Shown here piece by piece: positions 58,748 through 64,000 of a DNA stretch of 64,000 nucleotides; the first letter of the stretch is position 1; every line of letters starts with the position of its first letter. The translations under genes and the position numbers were made by a program. The notes under the pieces are model-generated. The model ran no database searches and was not told where the DNA came from. It saw only the letters and a list, made by a program, of their open reading frames with translations. This DNA comes from Anisus vortex (lineage: Eukaryota; Mollusca; Gastropoda; Planorbidae): NCBI GenBank assembly GCA_949126835.1, contig OX421498.1, positions 34,207,299-34,271,298 of the forward strand, in the 5' to 3' direction.

Positions 58748-59423
58748 TGTTACGTCCACAATCCCCTTGTGGCCAGAGCTGTGTAGATCTTGCTGATAAT
58801 TCTCGTTAGTCCTAGGGGAGACTTTAATTATTAGTATTTATGTTTCAGTATTACACGAACTCTTCTTATAGTCCTGGGCACAAATTCAGTATCTGTATTC
58901 CAACATTTCCTTTCTTGTAAATTATGGTAGTAGATAAATCTTATAGTAATGTATACAACACAATAGGATAGTAACTTGACAAAGAAGCCTCAGTGTAACT
59001 GTTGTTGATAGTTTATTTCAGGTGGTATGTTCAATATATACAATATATCTATTATGTACAGTTAGAATAAAATAGTGCAAACACAAACGTTCTCAAAAGA
59101 ACATATTTTGAAACTCTCCGTCTTTCAGACAAAACAAATCATTAAATACTATCCGAGTGGTGCAAGGGACAGACCCACTACCAGTAGGGGTGAAAATCAT
59201 GGTATCATTACAAAACTCATAACAAAAACGATAGGAACTTCCCCTATAAAATAATGAGTCGTTCCCAGACTCTGAGAATTTGAGATCAACACAGAATCCC
59301 AGCATTACCTAGAACCTTTCGTTTTCCTACTAAACGTCCTAATATCGCGTGTAGTAAGAAAAGAGAGAGAGAGAAGAATTAACATTGCGTGTTCCAATTC
59401 TTGGAAAAACAATATACATGACA
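58748..59423 (-). mobile_element. 3' LTR of the minus-strand Ty3/gypsy element
   Basis: On the minus strand it starts TGTCATGTATATTG and ends GGACGTAACA (TG...CA), 676 bp long. Immediately before it lies GGGTGGGGGCG, a good candidate for the polypurine tract that primes plus-strand synthesis. Its orientation matches the polyprotein at 60699-64000, and it would carry the termination signals. The 5' LTR lies outside the window. Confidence 0.75.
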
Positions 59424-60666
59424 CGCCCCCACCCAATGAAAGAAATAATGTACCATAATTACCCAAGTAATACTCAACATGGTACATTTTTCGTACTTAA
59501 CACTATCGTTTTAATAACCAACAATCAATGGAAGATTATTAGACAATTTAAGCAAACATGGCTCACTGGCACAACTAAATTATAAAAAGTGTCACTACCC
59601 AATGGTAATTGTGATTATAACGTGATGGACAAATATTTCACCGTTAGCATTAATATTAACTAATGTCTCAACAAGTACAAATAATTCAAAAATATTCTTG
59701 TCATTCTTATTTTAACTATGTACAGTTGTGTGGATTTCCACCAAAATTTTGCAAAAAGTTTTAATCTATTAAACAAATATAACATTGCTCAAACTCTTGT
59801 CAATTTCCAACAGTTTACTTCTAATATACAAACCAAAAGATAAGTAATACGTAACTCGAATCAAACTATAGGTTACTTCCCCTTTAAATTACAGTGTCAA
59901 CTTGACATTAACAGGGTTCATACCTAAGATGATGATACTTCCCCTTTTCTCAAATATGAGGAGAAAATACGCTCTAGTTACGATTACTACAGTAATCTAA
60001 ATATTAAAATGTAATCCACTATTATGCGTTTTTGGCAAATTTAAAAGTTTAATATAAAAGTTTGTTCAGGGTTGAATGAGTGCATACCTTTAGGTACCTT
60101 TGTTTCCCTCCGTTCCTGGATATATGGAATATATAACAACCTATATACAACATAGTGAATATCCACTAGTTTTTCCCATTCTATTACCATGATATAGCAA
60201 TTTAGCAATAGATTTCCAATATTATCTATTAATTTATACCAATTGATATTACATCTCTTTCTAAGATAAAAATTGTACATATTATTATTTAGTTCCATTC
60301 ATTAACTAAAATAAAACAAGATAATAAATCAACCATCTCAAAGTTTTCCCACTTAATTGCATGTGATGACAATTACTTTTATCCATCCATATCAAGTAAA
60401 TACGTGCATATTATATATTTATTGCATCATGCATCAACATTTAAATGGAATTTCTTTTCCATAATCAAATGAATTTAAAATATATCAGAACATCAATATT
60501 ATACGTGATTATAAGAATTATTAATACTTTCAAAAGACTTGACTTCTGTATGATACAAGTATTCTATAGGTATTCCATAATCAAAATTCAAACGAATGAT
60601 AGGTTATCATGACACATTCTTAATGGATAAGTGAGATGATCTGAAAAAGAAGTATGGGTTATTCAG
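59424..60666 (-). other. Retrotransposon 3' non-coding region
   Basis: This AT-rich stretch lies between the end of pol and the 3' LTR. I see no envelope-like gene: the longest minus-strand frame (60041-60298) is Asn/Tyr/Ile-rich without a fusion peptide or any convincing domain. Confidence 0.55.
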
Positions 60667-60711
60667 TCAATCATGTAGCACCCGAGATAGTTTATCAGCT
60701 ATGACCTTGTC
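60667..60711 (-). pseudogene. RNase H C-terminal remnant after internal deletion
   Basis: In a different frame from the upstream polyprotein, the minus strand reads DKVIADKLSRVLHD and then TGA (60667-60669). 'N/D-x-V-x-AD-x-LSR' is the conserved motif just after RNase H in Ty3/gypsy pol proteins. It sits directly at the point where the upstream frame breaks off inside reverse transcriptase. Most of reverse transcriptase and RNase H is therefore missing between the two. Confidence 0.65.
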
Positions 60712-63700
60712 TCTATCTTGTCGATGATACGGGGAATGGGATACCAGTCGGTCTTTGTCAAATTACTTAATTTCCCAAAATCTCTATAAAACTGCAGTGT
60801 GTGGTCGGCTTTTGGTACCATCACACAGGGTGTAGACCATTTGCTATCACATTTTCCTCCTATGTCATCTTCTAACATATACTTTACATTTAATTTAATA
60901 TGCTCAGGTCTGATGGGGTCAAATGGATGCTGTTTAATAGACCTGGCACCCTCGGTTAACACTACATCGTTCTCTATGACATGTGTCCTACTGGGAACAT
61001 TTGTAAACATTGACTTATTTTCATGTACCAGCTCAATAATCTTCTCCTTATCTTCTACCGGAAGATGTTCTAGCCTTGTATCTAAACTCTTAAGGGCATC
61101 TGTATTATTAAGTTTACTTTCTGCAAACTTATATTCTATCCTAGATAAATCCGTCGGGACTCTAGCTAATGAAATCATGGGGACCTCCCGTGGTTTACTC
61201 TTTTCCCTGGAAACATAGGGCTTAAGTAAATTAATATGGCATACCCTCTGTTTTTGTCTCCGGTCAGGAGTCTTTATCAAATAATTGACCTCGCCAAGCT
61301 TTGACTCTATCTCATAGGGTCCACTAAACTTTGCACTTAAAGGCTGATTTTGCAAAGGTAGAAACACAAGAACTTTGTCACCTGGTGCAAAAGTTCTAGC
61401 TGTAGCTTTACGGTCATAGTTCTGTCTCATACGCTCCTGCATCTGTGGAAAATGAATCTTCACATGGTTAAAAGCATGATAAAGCCTATTTTTAAATTTA
61501 TCTACATATGACAAAAGTCCAATCGGTTCACTGTCCGTTAGCCAAGTTTCATGTAGAAGTTTCAACGGACCTCTGACTGAGTGTCCATACACAAGTTCGA
61601 ATGGGCTAAACCCCAGGGATTCCTGAGTGGCCTCCCTTGCAGCGATCAGTACATAAGGCACACCCTTATCCCAGTCTTTCTCGTTTTCATAACAGTACTT
61701 TTTAAGCATCGATTTTAATGTCTGATGAAACCTTTCCAGAGCTCCCTGGCTCTCAGGATGATAGGCACTTGATAGCCTATGGCTTATCCCTAATTGTTCC
61801 ATGACTTGTTTGAAAATGTTCGAAGTAAAGTTAGTCCCCTGGTCGGACTGTACTGTCTTCGGTAGGCCATAACGTGTGAAGAAATTTGTCAGGGCGTCTA
61901 CCACCTTCACTGTTGTTATGTTCCGCAACGGAATGGCTTCCGGGAAGCGAGTGGATGAACACATGACTGTGAGCAGGTATTGAAAACCGGCTTTTGTTTT
62001 CGGCAACGGGCCCACGCAATCAATGAGTATATGACTGAATGGTTCGTCGAACGCTGGTATCGGCTGGAGTGGAGCGACAGGAATTCGTTGGTTAGGACGT
62101 CCTACCATTTGGCATACGTGGCAAGTCTTGCAGTATTGTTCGACATCTCTTCTCAGTCCTGGCCAGTAGAAGTAAGGGAGGATACGGTGGTGCGTTTTTC
62201 GGACTCCCATGTGACCAGCGAAAGGAAGATCATGCGCCATACGCAGTATATCTTGACGATAGCACTTAGGTATTACAATCTGGTGAATACTGTCCCACTC
62301 GTTTGTACCTGAGTTGAGCGGTTTCGACTTTCTCATCAACACTTCATCTTTCATGTAGAAACATTCCGCCATTGCATCTGCAGTCTTTTCGTCAACAGCT
62401 TTCATTCTGAGTTGCATTATTACTTCGTCATTCAATTGTTCTTTCACCAATTTCTGCTTTGGTGACAAAATGTTATCGTTCTCTGTTGCATCACCAGTTG
62501 TTAGTTCAGCAAAGAACGTAGCACTTAAATCGATGTCAGGTGTTTCTGTTATCACTGTTTCATTCGCATGTGTGTCTTCAGAACAGACAAACACATCTTT
62601 CGTTGCACTACACGGCGTAGCAGGAGTCTTTACCGACTTCTTTTTCTGCATTGCTCTTGTCAGTGCACATGTTGGGCGTTCATTGGCAGGACGTAGGTTT
62701 TTGTCCTCCGCCATCTTTGTCTCCAACACTTTAACCATGGGCTCGACAGTGACTCTGCCGCCCATAATGTCATTTCCTAATATCATGGAAACGCCTTTGA
62801 CGGGTAGTGCGCGCCACACTCCCACTACGATGTTACCTGTAAAAATATCCGACTCGAGTTTTATTCTGTGCAGTGGAGCTTCCACAGCCTCCATACTAGC
62901 ACCTCTCAGCACAACAGACTCACCGGTACTGGTGGCATCTGTTAACGGCACACTGCCCTCCAGGATCACGCTGACAGCAGAACCCGTGTCACGTAATATC
63001 TGTATTTTCTTCTTGCTGAGTACATCGACTTCTGTCGACACTGTCCCCTCGTAGACAAAGGGTCGAAAATCGGATAGGTCGTCCTCTTCCGGGACTTCAG
63101 GAACCATCTGTTCCTCACGGCCTTCTGAAAGCATAATAGATTGAGTACAGCTATTCTCTTTTACCTTAGATAGACTGTTCTCAAAAACCATCGACTCCAC
63201 AACTATGGGCGATGCCGGCCGCATTTCTTTTGAGTTTCTTGACCCTGTGTTGCACACTTCTTCTGTCTGCTTGCTATCTTTCTGCACTCTGGCACAGTGT
63301 AGAATAGCACCTTGCTTCTTGGTAAGGATCCAACAATCTTTCTTCATGTGGCCCTCTTTCTTGCAATTGAAACATACCACCTTTGCTTTATTTACATCTG
63401 TCTGCTTCCTGAAATGAACTAAGTTACTATTATTATTTACACCACTGTTCTTATTATTGTTTTCACTTGTCTCTTTTGGTTTACTAGCCTCCTTGGGCTC
63501 TGGTTTGTGCACTTTGGGTTTGTCAGCATAATATGGCTTTATGCTGGCGTGAATTATGGCATAGTTATCTGCCAATCTAGCAGCTTCATGCACATCTTCA
63601 ACCCCTCGGTCTGAGATGTGGGTTTTAATATCCACTCGAATACAATCACTGAATTCCTCAAACAATATTAGGTTCTTGAGTTTATCAAACTCACTTACAT

Positions 63701-64000
63701 TCTGTGACCTTAGCCACTGTTCTAACATTTTCTCCTTTTGTCTCAGAAAGTCTACATGAGTTTGATCATATGCCTTCTTTCTGTCTCTAAATAGCTTTCT
63801 ATATTTTTCTGGTGTCAGGGAATAACTTTTTAGCACCCTATCTTTGATTACTTCATAGTCATTTATTTCCTCGGGTGTTAAACTCAACACTACGTCCAAT
63901 GCTTTTCCTTTGTTGAGAGTTGACCTTAACAATAAAGCCATCTTATCATCAGGGAACTGATAATCTACAGCTATCCTCTCAAAAAGCAAAAAGAAATCTT
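60699..64000 (-). CDS. Ty3/gypsy gag-pol polyprotein, Gmr1-like order, broken in RT
   Basis: The frame is open to the right edge, so the N terminus is outside; the first codon counted here is a TTG at 63989. Using that numbering: a helical gag region (about 1-150); a CCHC zinc knuckle (CFNCKKEGHMKKDC, 206-219); an aspartic protease with DTG at 334-336 and ILGND at 403-407; the integrase zinc finger H586, H593, C623, C626; an integrase core with D657, D716 and E752 (spacing DD35E); a GPY-type tail (about 890-925). Reverse transcriptase starts only after integrase (WSTPCVMVPKADHT, about 1051-1064; YPIPRI about 1083-1088) and stops at 1096. Integrase before reverse transcriptase is the reverse of normal Ty3/gypsy order and is known from the Gmr1 clade. 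Gag, protease and integrase run in one frame without frameshift. The loss of most of reverse transcriptase means it cannot copy itself. Confidence 0.9.
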   Translation of the reverse strand, partial: DFFLLFERIAVDYQFPDDKMALLLRSTLNKGKALDVVLSLTPEEINDYEVIKDRVLKSYSLTPEKYRKLFRDRKKAYDQTHVDFLRQKEKMLEQWLRSQNVSEFDKLKNLILFEEFSDCIRVDIKTHISDRGVEDVHEAARLADNYAIIHASIKPYYADKPKVHKPEPKEASKPKETSENNNKNSGVNNNSNLVHFRKQTDVNKAKVVCFNCKKEGHMKKDCWILTKKQGAILHCARVQKDSKQTEEVCNTGSRNSKEMRPASPIVVESMVFENSLSKVKENSCTQSIMLSEGREEQMVPEVPEEDDLSDFRPFVYEGTVSTEVDVLSKKKIQILRDTGSAVSVILEGSVPLTDATSTGESVVLRGASMEAVEAPLHRIKLESDIFTGNIVVGVWRALPVKGVSMILGNDIMGGRVTVEPMVKVLETKMAEDKNLRPANERPTCALTRAMQKKKSVKTPATPCSATKDVFVCSEDTHANETVITETPDIDLSATFFAELTTGDATENDNILSPKQKLVKEQLNDEVIMQLRMKAVDEKTADAMAECFYMKDEVLMRKSKPLNSGTNEWDSIHQIVIPKCYRQDILRMAHDLPFAGHMGVRKTHHRILPYFYWPGLRRDVEQYCKTCHVCQMVGRPNQRIPVAPLQPIPAFDEPFSHILIDCVGPLPKTKAGFQYLLTVMCSSTRFPEAIPLRNITTVKVVDALTNFFTRYGLPKTVQSDQGTNFTSNIFKQVMEQLGISHRLSSAYHPESQGALERFHQTLKSMLKKYCYENEKDWDKGVPYVLIAAREATQESLGFSPFELVYGHSVRGPLKLLHETWLTDSEPIGLLSYVDKFKNRLYHAFNHVKIHFPQMQERMRQNYDRKATARTFAPGDKVLVFLPLQNQPLSAKFSGPYEIESKLGEVNYLIKTPDRRQKQRVCHINLLKPYVSREKSKPREVPMISLARVPTDLSRIEYKFAESKLNNTDALKSLDTRLEHLPVEDKEKIIELVHENKSMFTNVPSRTHVIENDVVLTEGARSIKQHPFDPIRPEHIKLNVKYMLEDDIGGKCDSKWSTPCVMVPKADHTLQFYRDFGKLSNLTKTDWYPIPRIIDKIETRS

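Noticed and set aside
58680..58780. Link between LTR ends (cacaatccccttgtgg) and the SINE-A core (cacacaatccccttagt)
   Set aside because: The shared word is only about a dozen bases with no extended similarity; probably coincidence.
60041..60298. Possible envelope gene of the retrotransposon
   Set aside because: Only 85 codons, AT-driven composition, no signal peptide, fusion peptide or cysteine pattern.
60799..63417. Several plus-strand frames of 70-194 codons across the retrotransposon
   Set aside because: They are antisense shadows of the gag-pol frame, which carries all catalytic motifs.

Overview
The window reads as AT-rich intergenic DNA from an invertebrate nuclear genome. The organism is most likely a heterobranch gastropod, possibly a freshwater pulmonate snail. 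The best evidence is the single clear gene, a buccalin (molluscan allatostatin-A-like) neuropeptide precursor at 45977-46672. Dense tRNA-derived SINEs, decayed non-LTR retrotransposon ends, hAT-type miniature transposons, TATC microsatellites and long G/C homopolymers fit a snail genome. There is nothing bacterial here: no operons, CRISPR arrays or rRNA.

Layout. 1-9 kb: three tandem arrays (18-bp minisatellite, CTACT microsatellite, 47-bp minisatellite), a LINE 3' end and one complete SINE. 9-22 kb: almost featureless AT-rich DNA with scattered SINE copies and one small inverted-repeat MITE. 22-36 kb: TATC microsatellites, SINE/LINE debris, and one unidentified 103-codon open frame on the minus strand (30220-30528). 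36-45 kb: a LINE pol C-terminal fragment, more SINEs, and a GC-rich element built from CCGGACG palindromes (40376-41200). 45-47 kb: the buccalin exon, closely flanked by LINE and SINE copies. 47-57 kb: a 40-bp minisatellite, short hAT MITEs with 8-bp target duplications, and a long decayed hAT-like element. 57-64 kb: a solo LTR, an LTR of the same broad family in inverted orientation, and the 3' part of a Ty3/gypsy-type retrotransposon on the minus strand that runs off the right edge.

How the parts work together. The buccalin exon encodes a signal peptide and nine Gly-Lys-Arg-terminated peptides, expected to be cut by prohormone convertase and C-terminally amidated. The retrotransposon encodes gag, zinc knuckle, protease and a complete-looking integrase upstream of reverse transcriptase, the unusual order known from Gmr1-like elements. 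Most of its reverse transcriptase and RNase H has been lost to an internal deletion. One SINE family shares its 3' tail with the local LINE family, which suggests the LINE machinery mobilised it. All other long open frames examined are by-products of tandem repeats or chance.
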